Source: Lachnoclostridium sp. UBA739 (lineage in GTDB: Bacteria > Bacillota_A > Clostridia > Lachnospirales > Lachnospiraceae). Taken from it: 13,241 nt of DNA. The notes beneath the pieces are model-generated. The model did not search any database, was not told the origin of the DNA, and worked only from the letters and a program-made list of their open reading frames with translations. Positions 1 to 8,631 of the stretch are shown here, piece by piece; positions within the stretch are counted from its first letter, which is position 1, and every line of letters starts with the position of its first letter. A program made the position numbers and the translations under genes. The DNA lies in the NCBI GenBank assembly GCA_002297865.1, contig DBKX01000305.1:1-13241 (forward strand), given 5' to 3'.

Positions 1-2
1 AT

Positions 3-185
3 TTTCCTAGTCTATTTGAAAAAATTCAAGATGTTCTTACTTGTAGTTTAGGCTCTAACAAAAAAGTTGTTGTATCAAAATTAAACAATTCTGTACTATA
101 TGGTGGGATTTGCGTTGCTGTAAGAGAATTTCTACATATCAATGACTTTATTCAAGTTGAAGAGAATTCTTCTTACTCTGTGTAA
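3..185 (+). CDS. 3' end of a probable ROK-family protein (repressor/sugar kinase fold), 5' truncated by the window edge
   Basis: An open frame runs from the left edge to a TAA at 183-185, giving 60 residues with no start inside the window. The visible part reads as a C-terminal alpha/beta fragment: a short helix, a strand (KKVVVSKLNN), then LYGGICVAVREFL. ROK proteins (XylR/NagC-type repressors and glucokinases) typically end in the same arrangement, a strand with 'S.LG..A', then 'LYGAAALAL..FL'. The match is by pattern only, and the diagnostic ROK ATP and zinc motifs lie outside the window. The codons are normal for the region and a strong terminator follows directly, so this is a real gene end. 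Repressor versus kinase cannot be decided here. Confidence 0.5.
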   Translation, partial: FPSLFEKIQDVLTCSLGSNKKVVVSKLNNSVLYGGICVAVREFLHINDFIQVEENSSYSV

Positions 186-197
186 GAATCACTAACC

Positions 198-240
198 AAA
201 ACCTCGTATTATCGCTCAATGCGATAATACGAGGTTTTTT
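198..240 (+). terminator. Rho-independent terminator of the ROK-like gene
   Basis: A perfect 18-bp stem (198-215 pairing with 221-238) has a 5-nt loop TCAAT and runs into a T tract at 235-240. It begins 13 bases after the stop codon at 183-185. The 5' arm also starts with four A residues, so the minus-strand transcript would end in Us as well and the hairpin could act in both directions. Confidence 0.92.
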
Positions 241-269
241 GTATATTCCCTTCAAGACTGGGTATACTC
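241..269 (+). promoter_or_regulatory. Candidate promoter of the SASP gene, sigma-G-like
   Basis: GTATA at 241-245 fits the forespore sigma-G -35 pattern (GHATR). After 17 bases, TATACTC at 263-269 matches 5 of 7 positions of the sigma-G -10 pattern (CATWHTA). The same stretch can be read as a weak sigma-A site (TTGTAT 239-244, 18-bp gap, TATACT 263-268). SASP genes are classically sigma-G-dependent, which favours the first reading, but this is inference from pattern matching. Confidence 0.4.
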
Positions 270-303
270 TCGATATGAGAACTAGGAAAGAGGGAGTGTA
301 CAC

Positions 304-519
304 GTGCCTAAAGAAAAAAAAGAGAAACCAAAAATCTTGAATATGGAAGATGTAAAACAACTGCCCATGAAAGAGCAGATGAAATATGAAATTGCAGAAG
401 AAATCGGTGTTGTCGATAAAGTTTTTAAAACCGGCTGGCGTTCCTTATCCGCCAAGGAAAGCGGTCGTATTGGCGGAATTCTAGCAAGCCGTAGTAAAAA
501 TAAACAAGCTCCAAAGTAA
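304..519 (+). CDS. Small acid-soluble spore protein, alpha/beta-type family
   Basis: A 71-residue, lysine-rich, Cys-free protein. SASPs of the alpha/beta type coat DNA in the dormant spore, shift its conformation and protect it from UV and heat; they are degraded by the GPR protease at germination. Residues 27-35 (MKYEIAEEI) match the family's helix and GPR cleavage region, where cleavage is known to fall after the Glu of '.E-IA'. Residues 49-60 (LSAKESGRIGGI) match the second conserved block with its GR.GG turn. The start is GTG at 304: AGGGAG at 291-296 sits 7 bases upstream and no better start exists. Length is normal for the family (60-75). The extended basic N-terminus (KEKKEKPK) resembles clostridial divergent members rather than the major Bacillus SspA/SspB. 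The presence of the gene implies a spore-forming host. Confidence 0.85.
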   Translation: MPKEKKEKPKILNMEDVKQLPMKEQMKYEIAEEIGVVDKVFKTGWRSLSAKESGRIGGILASRSKNKQAPK

Positions 520-531
520 ACTTTCAAATAG

Positions 532-575
532 AAAAGTGAATTCAAAACATGCAAAATGATTTGAATTCACTTTTT
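532..575. terminator. Hairpin terminator between the convergent SASP and chemoreceptor genes
   Basis: A 15-bp perfect stem (532-546 with 560-574) with a 13-nt loop. On the plus strand it ends in TTTTT (571-575), 13 bases after the SASP stop. On the minus strand it is followed by TTTTC, 14 bases beyond the chemoreceptor stop, so it plausibly terminates both genes. Confidence 0.85.
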
Positions 576-587
576 GTTATTTCAGCA

Positions 588-2681
588 TTAAATTGAGAAC
601 TTTTGAATAGCTTTTTGCAACAGAGATGCATCCTTAGCCATACTGTCAGCTGAACTTGACAATTTCTCCATCTCTACAGTCTGGCTCTGTGTAGTTGCAT
701 TAATCTCTTCGGATGATGCAGCTGATTCTTCCGAAACAGCTGAGATATCTTCAATAGAAGCAAGTGTATCTGTCTTTTCCTTCTCGATTGCTTCTACCTG
801 CTCCTTAATCTTACTCATATGCTGAACCAATGTATTCACGTTTGCTTTGATACTTGCAAATGCATCAATAGTATTCACCAATGCCTCTTCTTGTGATGAT
901 ATTATTTGCTCAGCAGTCCTTGCTGAATTAGCAGTTTCCTTCGTCTCTTCTTGAATGGAATTCACCACTTCACCAATCTGATTCACTGCTTCCATTGATT
1001 TTGCTGCTAATTTACGAATTTCTTCTGCTACAACTGAAAATCCCTTTCCTGCATCGCCAGCCCTTGCTGCCTCAATTGAAGCATTAAGAGATAACAAATC
1101 TGTCTGTTCTGATATATCGGTAATAACCTGCATTATCTCTTCAATCGATGCGGATTTTTTCTCCAGTCTCTCAATTCCGTTTGTAATTACGCTGGTTGCT
1201 TTAATTGTAGCCCTCGCCTTTTCATTTAAGTCATTTACTACTTCAATGCCGTTGCCTACTTTAGTTTTTGTTTTCTCAAAGATTTCATCAATATCTCTTG
1301 TTCGGATTACTACATCATTAATCCTTTCCGATAGTTGATTCATCTGTTGTACACACTGATCTGCATCACTAACCTGCTTTGTTGAGCCGATTGCCATCTC
1401 ATTTACTGCAATGGAAATGTCCTTGGATGAATTAAGCATACTATCCGATGTTTTAGAAAGATAATTAGCTGAATCCAATACATTCGCACTAACTGTTGAC
1501 ACCTCACCAATCAACTCCTGCATATTCTCTAGCATTTGAGAAAGCCGTACGGATAAAATTTTAAATTCATCATTCCTCTTGGTGTTAAATCTTGCTGTCA
1601 AATCTCCTTCAGATGCTTGATTAATAGTCTTTAGCATTTTCTTAATGGTACGTCCAATACCACTTGATATATATCCTCCAATTAGAATTGCAACACCTGC
1701 GGCGATTAAAGTTAATATTAGCGTTGCCTGCCCGATTGATTTAGCATTAGATGTCATAACTTCCCTAGGGATCAGATTACATAACATTACTCCTGTTTTT
1801 TGAACTTTGTGATAAAGGAACAAATATTTCTTTCCATTAATTCTTTCATAAGAACATCCTGTTTCTTCCTTCCCCGAAGCTGCTTTTTTATAACAATCCA
1901 ATCCAGTAAAAATATTCTTGCCATCCTTCACTTTAGTCTTAGTGGAATAAATCTCACGTCCATCACTGGATACTAAAGCTGTATAGCTGCCATCCATATA
2001 CATATCATCTAATAAAGATGTGATAAATTTTATATCAATATCTGCAAATACGAATGTTTTTCCTTTTGAACTCTTACGAATGTATGCTAATCCATAGCCA
2101 TCCTTTTTTAGTCCCATTACATCATCGGCAAATGTATGGTATCCTAGCCACACATCATGAAAATGTTCATCTTCGAAGAATTTCTTTCCTTCCTCCGTAT
2201 TCAAGTACTGATCAAAATATGTATTGTCCATCTTGACACTGATATTCGTAACCGGGTTACGATCCTTGCCAATCATTACAATCGACTTTAGTGCATCTAC
2301 TGTGACACCTGAATTAATTAAGTCCACCTTAACAGAACGATAAGCCGCATTCTTCTCGATATCGCTTACATGCATATTTGTAAAATATGTATTGTAATCA
2401 GAAGTTGAAACAACTCTGATTACATGTTGTGTAATATCTTTTGTAACCATACTCATATAGTTGCTATTCGCTTTCATGGTGTCATTTGCTGTCTGCTCAT
2501 ATTGACGTATCATTGTCCTAGAAACCTGATTGTAGGAAAAACTTCCAAGGGCAACGATAAATACAACTGGAATCAAATACGATATAATAAGTTTTGAGCG
2601 TAAACTTCTTATTCTGCAATTATTCTCAGGTGCTATGTTTGTCATTTTCGGCATCTTATTTTTTGCTGCATTCTTTTTCAT
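588..2681 (-). CDS. Methyl-accepting chemotaxis protein (two-TM chemoreceptor)
   Basis: A membrane chemoreceptor that controls CheA kinase through CheW. Numbering is from the ATG at 2681 (697 aa). Residues ~31-49 form TM1 ([18 protein letters not shown]), followed by ~265 extracellular residues of the size expected for a double-Cache ligand domain. TM2 lies at ~318-340 ([19 protein letters not shown]) and a HAMP segment at ~341-390. The long cytoplasmic coiled coil has the conserved tip at ~523-562, with [18 protein letters not shown] and [14 protein letters not shown]. The tip is intact, so signalling is expected. The C-terminus ends QKFSI, with no CheR/CheB-tethering pentapeptide. A GTG nine bases upstream (2690) is in frame, but the ribosome binding site AGAGGG overlaps it and is well placed for the ATG. 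The ligand cannot be told from the sequence. The gene lies downstream of addA with its own promoter, so it need not be part of that operon. Confidence 0.93.
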   Translation of the reverse strand: MKKNAAKNKMPKMTNIAPENNCRIRSLRSKLIISYLIPVVFIVALGSFSYNQVSRTMIRQYEQTANDTMKANSNYMSMVTKDITQHVIRVVSTSDYNTYFTNMHVSDIEKNAAYRSVKVDLINSGVTVDALKSIVMIGKDRNPVTNISVKMDNTYFDQYLNTEEGKKFFEDEHFHDVWLGYHTFADDVMGLKKDGYGLAYIRKSSKGKTFVFADIDIKFITSLLDDMYMDGSYTALVSSDGREIYSTKTKVKDGKNIFTGLDCYKKAASGKEETGCSYERINGKKYLFLYHKVQKTGVMLCNLIPREVMTSNAKSIGQATLILTLIAAGVAILIGGYISSGIGRTIKKMLKTINQASEGDLTARFNTKRNDEFKILSVRLSQMLENMQELIGEVSTVSANVLDSANYLSKTSDSMLNSSKDISIAVNEMAIGSTKQVSDADQCVQQMNQLSERINDVVIRTRDIDEIFEKTKTKVGNGIEVVNDLNEKARATIKATSVITNGIERLEKKSASIEEIMQVITDISEQTDLLSLNASIEAARAGDAGKGFSVVAEEIRKLAAKSMEAVNQIGEVVNSIQEETKETANSARTAEQIISSQEEALVNTIDAFASIKANVNTLVQHMSKIKEQVEAIEKEKTDTLASIEDISAVSEESAASSEEINATTQSQTVEMEKLSSSADSMAKDASLLQKAIQKFSI

Positions 2682-2712
2682 AGAAACCACCCTCTCGTTT
2701 AATCATCATCTT

Positions 2713-2741
2713 ATTGTACCATATTTGGAAATAACTTTCAC
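2713..2741 (-). promoter_or_regulatory. Candidate sigma-A promoter for the chemoreceptor gene
   Basis: Read on the minus strand: GTGAAA (2736-2741; 4/6 to TTGACA), a 17-bp gap, and TACAAT (2713-2718; 5/6 to TATAAT), located 32 bases before the ATG. No sigma-D/28 motility promoter was seen. The 81-bp gap after addA contains only a short CCC-AAA-GGG hairpin without a T tract, so read-through from addA is possible as well. Confidence 0.45.
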
Positions 2742-2762
2742 CCCTTTGGGATATTATTTATT

Positions 2763-5700
2763 TTATATTTTTATCACTTTTCTTAAGTGAAAAGAATATA
2801 AGTATTTGCTCCTAACTTTTTTCCCTAAAGATTTACTTAACGCCAATGCATAATATTCAATCTGAGGTGAGTAATTCTGTACAAACTCCTCTTCACCACC
2901 ACAAGGAATGTAGTCTGTTTTATAATCAACCAATACAATCTCCTCTTCTATTTCATAATAAGCATCAATAATTCCTTGTATTAGCACTAATTCATCGCTA
3001 TTGCTTTCAATAGGAAGGGTATTAGCTGGAACTCCCATAACAAACTGCTTTTCTCTGAAAAGATGCTTGTTTACAGCAGCAACTTTCATCTGACTGGCTA
3101 ATTCTGTATCAAAAAATGCCTCTATTTTAGAAAGATCCAAGCTATCTTTTTGAACTGTGGTAATCAGATTTTTCTCAACAAGCCTGTCTAACTCTTTCTC
3201 CACATCTTCTTTTTTCTCAATAAACTCAAACTGCAATTCCTGCATTACTTTATGGTACAGGATACCTCTTGCTGTTGGTGTTTCTTCCACTTCACCCTGC
3301 ATAAAATTTGGTATGATAGGAATGCTTTTCTTTTCCTCACTGTCTTCTGATTCGGTACTCTTTTCCTCTAGTATAAAAGCTTTTGCATCTTCATCCTGTC
3401 CAAATTTGCTTTTTAACTCAGAAACAGAAAATTTCGCTGGTATCTCCTGCTCCAAGCCAAATGGATATACAAATGATAAGTGTTTCTGAATCTGCGTTCT
3501 GATTTTCTCATCGTATACCTGCTTGGCGTCCCACTCGACTAAAGCTTGTTTGTCGAACTGATATTCCACCGCTTTTTCTGCTTCTGATAGAATAAACTGA
3601 TGCCAGCTTCGTTTGGTTATTTCAGTTGGCAAAGAATTAGGATAAAATAGGCATCTGCCGACCCAGCCAAAATAGGACGCAGCCGATGATAAATCCAAAT
3701 AACTCACCTGCTCACTCTGCCTATCCTTAGATTTTTCCCATTTCATCAAAGTATCTTCTAATTTCTTAACAAAACCGGTTAAAATGAGTTTTTCCTTTGC
3801 ACGAGTCAATGCAACGTATAAAACACGCAGTTCTTCCCCTAAACTTTCTAATGCAATTTTCTTCTGAATCGCACGTTTTCGTAAGGTGGGTTTCTTTAAG
3901 CGAATATCTACATCAATAAAATCAGCGCCCAATCCCAAGTCTTCGTGCACAATCAGCTTGCTTCTTGCGTCCTGAAGATTAAACTGTTTCCCCATTCCAG
4001 ATACAAATACAACAGGGAATTCAAGTCCCTTGCTTTTATGAATACTCATGATGCGAACCGCATCCATTCCATCGTCGGATAAAAATGCTTCACCAAAATC
4101 AATATTGTATTTGTGAAGACGTTCAATATAACGATTAAACTGAAACAGTCCTTTGTAACTTGTTGCTTCAAAATCCTGTGCCTTCTGGAGCAGCATATCC
4201 AGATTTGCCATCCTCTGTTCACCTGCTGGCATAACGGACACATATTCATAGTAACCTGTATCTTTAAGGATATGTTCAATCATCTGCTGAATGGACGTAT
4301 ACGGAAGCATTCTGCGGTACTGCTCTATCTTTTGAAAAAATATCTGAATCTTACTTTTCAGTACATCATCTTCTCCATTTTCCATGTAAGAAATCACAGC
4401 ATCATAAAAGTCATCTGTCTTATCTTTAGCACGAATCTTTCCCATTTCCTCTGAACTTAAATCAAACATCGGTGAATGAAGCACTGCTGCAAGTGGTATA
4501 TCCTGCTTTGGATTGTCTATTACATGAAGCATATTTAACACTGTTTTTACCTCAATTGCGGAGAAATAACCGCTTTGGGTATCTGAAACGGCAGGAATCC
4601 CTTCCCCAGTAAGCACCGTAACGAAATCCTCTGACCATCCAGAAACGGTACGAAGCAAAATGACAATGTCACTGTATCGTACTGGCCTATATTCTTGTAA
4701 ATCACCATCAAATACCTTGAATCCTTCATCCATCATAGATTGAATCCGTTCTGCTACTGCCCTGGCTTCCAACTCTCTCTGGCTCTCTTCCACTGTCTCA
4801 TCACATTCTTCGGTTTCTATTTCTTCTTCATCCGTAATAAAAATGACTTCTGTACTCTTTGCATAATTTTCTTCCGCCTCTGGATAGTTTGCTCCTAAGT
4901 ATAACGCTGCATCCTCATCATACTCCACTTTACCTAGCTTATCCTGCATAATCTGACGGAAAATAAAGTTTGTAAAATCTAATACCACGCCTCGGCTTCT
5001 AAAATTCTTACGAAGATCGATTCTCTGATAAGGGCTGTCTCCCTCTTTCCAAGGCTGATAGGTCTTTAATTTTTCCATAAAAAGCTCAGGTCTTGCAAGA
5101 CGGAATTCGTAGATACTCTGTTTCACATCCCCTACCATAAAGACATTTGGTTTACCAAAACGGATTTTCGAAACACTGGTTAACAAAAGTTCCTGAACAT
5201 TATTACTGTCCTGATACTCATCAATCATAATTTCTTCATAATACTGGCTTAATTCATTTGCCACCTCAGAATATGTGATGTTTTCTCCATCATGATTTGA
5301 TATCAATATGTTTAGGGCATAATGTTCCAAGTCATTAAAGTCCATCACCTTCTTTTCCATCTTCTTTTCTTGAAAACGGTCGTAAAAGTTCATTGCAAGG
5401 TCAAGAAGTACACACATATCTTCTTTCGTATTGACTAAATCCTCAAACATTTCCTGGACGCTTTGATAAAAATATTTCTTGCGAATATCATCTACTACAC
5501 CCTTTACTTCCTTGCGGATTGCTTTTACTTCTTCTTGAAGTTCTTCGTCCACCTCATCCTTTTTGGAGATTCGTTTCAGTTTCTCCCACTCTAAACTCTC
5601 AAAAGATTCATAAAGCTCTTGATAGGTTTTCTTCTCTGCGAGACTTTTTAGTATCTGATAATCCGATTCTACTGCGCTGTAATACGCCAGTGGACCACTT

Positions 5701-6425
5701 GGTTCTTTACAAAGTTCCATTGCATAAGCTGCTTTCTCTGGTAAACTTTCAAGCATACTACAGATGTAATCTACCAAAAACTTCATCCACTCTGTTTTTT
5801 CCATAGCTTCCACAGAACTCACATCAAAAGAGTTCTTCTGCTCTTCTAGCCATTCCTTCGGCCAAGGATAACTAATGGAGAAATTATACAGTTGCAAAAT
5901 GAATTTCTCTATTCCTTCGTCTGTTTTTCCAGTAGAGTATGCTTCAATAAAATGCAAAAACTCTTCGGATTCCTTGTCATATTCTTCTTCCAACAGCTCT
6001 GACACCACATCCGCTTTTAAAAGCTGCAGCTCCACTTCATCCACTAACCTGACACTAGGGTCCAGTTCAATTACACTAAAATAGTTTTGTATAATTGATT
6101 TACAAAAACTATGAATTGTGGTTATCTGGGCACTGTGCACTAAAGTCATCTGCTTCTGTAAATGCAGATTATCTGGGTTCTCCATAAGTTTTCTCTCTAA
6201 TGCTTTTTCAATACGTTCCCGCATCTCAGATGCTGCTGCTTTGGTAAACGTCACAATAAGTAAACGGTCAATGTCAATTGGTCTTTTATCATCAATGACC
6301 ATCTGTATGATACGTTCTACTAAAACAGCCGTCTTTCCTGAGCCTGCTGCGGCAGAAACAAGAATATTACGATCTCTTGAATCAATTACTTTCTGTTGTT
6401 CCATCGTCCATTTTACACTTGCCAT
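2763..6425 (-). CDS. addA: ATP-dependent helicase/nuclease subunit A (AddA)
   Basis: AddA is the 3'-to-5' UvrD-like motor and one of two nucleases of AddAB. The complex resects double-strand DNA ends to a Chi site and prepares 3' single strands for RecA. The 1220-residue protein has the usual family length. Visible motifs (ATG at 6425 = 1): Walker A AAAGSGKT at 25-32; motif Ia VTFTKAAASEM; TTIHSFC; Walker B DEYQD at 402-406; motif III GDVKQSIYEFR at ~432-442; motif IV RKNFRS at 472-477; motif V SIHKSKGLEFP at ~794-804; motif VI VALTRAK at 871-877. The C-terminal RecB-type nuclease has GILYHK (His1058), Asp1154 in GIIDAYY and DYKTD (1167-1171). All key residues are present. An in-frame upstream extension exists, but GGGAGG five to six bases before the 6425 ATG and the known N-terminus (ASVKWTMEQQ) fix the start. 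It overlaps addB by 44 bp, as is common for this pair. Confidence 0.96.
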   Translation of the reverse strand: MASVKWTMEQQKVIDSRDRNILVSAAAGSGKTAVLVERIIQMVIDDKRPIDIDRLLIVTFTKAAASEMRERIEKALERKLMENPDNLHLQKQMTLVHSAQITTIHSFCKSIIQNYFSVIELDPSVRLVDEVELQLLKADVVSELLEEEYDKESEEFLHFIEAYSTGKTDEGIEKFILQLYNFSISYPWPKEWLEEQKNSFDVSSVEAMEKTEWMKFLVDYICSMLESLPEKAAYAMELCKEPSGPLAYYSAVESDYQILKSLAEKKTYQELYESFESLEWEKLKRISKKDEVDEELQEEVKAIRKEVKGVVDDIRKKYFYQSVQEMFEDLVNTKEDMCVLLDLAMNFYDRFQEKKMEKKVMDFNDLEHYALNILISNHDGENITYSEVANELSQYYEEIMIDEYQDSNNVQELLLTSVSKIRFGKPNVFMVGDVKQSIYEFRLARPELFMEKLKTYQPWKEGDSPYQRIDLRKNFRSRGVVLDFTNFIFRQIMQDKLGKVEYDEDAALYLGANYPEAEENYAKSTEVIFITDEEEIETEECDETVEESQRELEARAVAERIQSMMDEGFKVFDGDLQEYRPVRYSDIVILLRTVSGWSEDFVTVLTGEGIPAVSDTQSGYFSAIEVKTVLNMLHVIDNPKQDIPLAAVLHSPMFDLSSEEMGKIRAKDKTDDFYDAVISYMENGEDDVLKSKIQIFFQKIEQYRRMLPYTSIQQMIEHILKDTGYYEYVSVMPAGEQRMANLDMLLQKAQDFEATSYKGLFQFNRYIERLHKYNIDFGEAFLSDDGMDAVRIMSIHKSKGLEFPVVFVSGMGKQFNLQDARSKLIVHEDLGLGADFIDVDIRLKKPTLRKRAIQKKIALESLGEELRVLYVALTRAKEKLILTGFVKKLEDTLMKWEKSKDRQSEQVSYLDLSSAASYFGWVGRCLFYPNSLPTEITKRSWHQFILSEAEKAVEYQFDKQALVEWDAKQVYDEKIRTQIQKHLSFVYPFGLEQEIPAKFSVSELKSKFGQDEDAKAFILEEKSTESEDSEEKKSIPIIPNFMQGEVEETPTARGILYHKVMQELQFEFIEKKEDVEKELDRLVEKNLITTVQKDSLDLSKIEAFFDTELASQMKVAAVNKHLFREKQFVMGVPANTLPIESNSDELVLIQGIIDAYYEIEEEIVLVDYKTDYIPCGGEEEFVQNYSPQIEYYALALSKSLGKKVRSKYLYSFHLRKVIKI

Positions 6426-8616
6426 GAATCTCCTCCCATATCCAGTCCTTATCCATTTTCTTAAGCGTTCGGTACTGATTTCCCGGCAGCTTCTTGTCAA
6501 ATCCACAGATTCCATCAAACTTACAATAGTCACAGGCAGTCTTTTTTTCTAATTTGTAAGGCTCTGCCTTTGTATTTCCATCCACAATTTCCTTACCAAA
6601 GTCCTGAATCTTGCTTCTTGCATACTTGGTAAGTGCATAGAACTGTTCTTCCTTCGCAACAGAAGAATATGCACTAAATGCACCCTTTGCTGTCAGCTCC
6701 ACAGGAATTACTTTGGACTTTACAGACTTCTCTTCCTCAAAGATATGGTCTAATTTTTTCAGTATTTCCTTGTCCTCATTTACTAGTCCATTTACCTTTA
6801 ATTCCTTCAAAATATCTTCGCTAATCTCTTCTTTGGAAGGCATACCTGCCTGTCTCTCAATCATTGGGTCATCGATTCGATAATAAAAGATTCCCGCTGG
6901 AATTACCTTTTTCGTCGGATGTGCTTCTTTGGTTATCTCCATAGTTGCTTCTAGGTAAACTACAAGCTGTAACTGTAATCCATAATATACTTTTTGTAGA
7001 TCAAAGCCCATGGCACCGGATTTATAATCCATAATTTTTACGTATACATTGTCTTCGTCTTCGCATGTATCTACACGATCGATTCGGCCACGTAATCGCA
7101 TGGTAAACTCATCATCTAATGGCATAGTTGCTGCCTCACGATTATCAATCGGTGCAAAAGAAACTTCATAACCTGCTGGTTCAAAGTCACCTTGGGCAAT
7201 CTGCTTACACAACGCCCATACGGTACGTGATGTCATACGCTCCAGACGAGTTACTAAATATTCATTTCGCTTTGTACTGAAGATAGCATCATTTCCACGC
7301 TCTTCTACCGCCTGGATCACTGCTTCCTTTACAAATAATTCTCTTTGTCCTTCCATATCATCTTCACTGAGCTGATGCCAGGTAAACCCATTCTTTTTAA
7401 TTTCTTTGGAGAAATTCTCAATCGCAGCATGGAATAAATCTCCGATATCAGGAATTGCCACTTGAAACTGCTGCCGCTCCCTAAGTGCCAGTCCATAAGC
7501 CATAAAATGTGCAAAAGCACAGGATGCATACTGTTCTAGCCTTGTTACACTATTTTCCAGTTCTTCTCCATAAAGAGCCTTAACAACAGCCTTAGAAAGC
7601 CCCTTTTCATCATTCTGATAATAAACACCTTCAAAGAGATGCATCAATTTTTCTCTTCCGCTTTCTGTAGACCAGTAATAACTCATAAGCTCTTTCCATA
7701 CGTCGTCCTGCTCTTCTTTTGGAAAATCCCGAAGGCCATTTAGCAGGTAACTGAGTCCTTTGTCCCCATCTAATACATAGCTGGTTTCCTTCTTTAAACT
7801 TCCTTCTTCTTGCACTTTCAGGTTTGGATAGAGTTTTTTCATTTTCCCTATTAGATAAGATGGTTTCTTCACCTTCCCATCCGCACCTACATTACAATAG
7901 GTCAGATACAGTTTTTTGCTTGGCTTTGTCATATTCAGATACAGATAAAACTGTTCCGTATACGCATTTTCCCTCTTGGTTGGTGCAAGTTCTAGGTTCG
8001 CCTTTCCAAAGGCTTCTCTATCCATATCCGATAAAAGCCCGCCGCCATCTCCCATTTTAGGAATAACACCATCGTTCACTCCGATAAAGAATAGTGCTTT
8101 AATATCTTTTAAACGCGTTCTTTCGATATCACCAATTACAATCTGGTCAACACCTGGCGGAATTAAGCCCACCTTAATCTCCGAATATCCTGTATCAAGA
8201 AGTTCTTCGTATTCTTTTAAAGTAACCTTTTCGTCACCAAGCAGTTCTACCATTTTATCAAACAATTCCATAATAATGCGGTAAATCTGCTGAAATTCCT
8301 TGACCAGCAATGGTTTATCCTCTTCTTCAAACTGACCGCAGTAATTCTCTAACTTCCAGTAAATTTCCTGGCTCACAATAAACTCATACAAAGCCTTTGT
8401 ATAAGCAAGTACGGTATTTCCTTCTTTAACTGCCTTCTCAAACACCAATATTGGTTCCATCATCTTGCCACGAATGTTATTGAGCTGTTCATAGTCGAAT
8501 CCAGTCTCTCGCTTGCTTCTGTTTCGAAAGGTCTTTTTCCACGAACTGATTCCGCGAGTACCATGTGCGATACAATAATTCTCTAACACATCAATTTCTG
8601 ACTCTGCAAAATCCAA
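6382..8616 (-). CDS. addB: AddB C-terminal fragment (possible TTG restart, 744 aa)
   Basis: Open frame downstream of the amber, in the same reading frame as the N-terminal part. The first usual start is TTG at 8616, 15 bases past the stop. AGGAAAG at 8627-8633 (overlapping the TAG) is a weak, rather distant ribosome binding sequence, so re-initiation is conceivable but unproven. The fragment holds all four Fe-S cysteines (366, 695, 698 and 704 here) and the nuclease motifs GRIDR and DYKSG. Its TGA lies inside addA, keeping the translational overlap with that gene. Confidence 0.6.
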   Translation of the reverse strand: MDFAESEIDVLENYCIAHGTRGISSWKKTFRNRSKRETGFDYEQLNNIRGKMMEPILVFEKAVKEGNTVLAYTKALYEFIVSQEIYWKLENYCGQFEEEDKPLLVKEFQQIYRIIMELFDKMVELLGDEKVTLKEYEELLDTGYSEIKVGLIPPGVDQIVIGDIERTRLKDIKALFFIGVNDGVIPKMGDGGGLLSDMDREAFGKANLELAPTKRENAYTEQFYLYLNMTKPSKKLYLTYCNVGADGKVKKPSYLIGKMKKLYPNLKVQEEGSLKKETSYVLDGDKGLSYLLNGLRDFPKEEQDDVWKELMSYYWSTESGREKLMHLFEGVYYQNDEKGLSKAVVKALYGEELENSVTRLEQYASCAFAHFMAYGLALRERQQFQVAIPDIGDLFHAAIENFSKEIKKNGFTWHQLSEDDMEGQRELFVKEAVIQAVEERGNDAIFSTKRNEYLVTRLERMTSRTVWALCKQIAQGDFEPAGYEVSFAPIDNREAATMPLDDEFTMRLRGRIDRVDTCEDEDNVYVKIMDYKSGAMGFDLQKVYYGLQLQLVVYLEATMEITKEAHPTKKVIPAGIFYYRIDDPMIERQAGMPSKEEISEDILKELKVNGLVNEDKEILKKLDHIFEEEKSVKSKVIPVELTAKGAFSAYSSVAKEEQFYALTKYARSKIQDFGKEIVDGNTKAEPYKLEKKTACDYCKFDGICGFDKKLPGNQYRTLKKMDKDWIWEEIHGKCKMDDGTTESN

Positions 8617-8631
8617 TAAACCCGTTCTTTC

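Noticed and set aside
2679..2690. GTG at 2690 as the chemoreceptor start
   Set aside because: The ribosome binding sequence overlaps this GTG and is correctly spaced for the ATG at 2681.
2741..2750. CCC-CTTT-GGG hairpin between addA and the chemoreceptor gene as a terminator
   Set aside because: It has only a 3-bp stem and no T tract on the minus strand.
6426..6533. N-terminal extension of AddA up to 6533
   Set aside because: It lies within addB, adds residues not found in the family, and the ATG at 6425 has a strong ribosome site.
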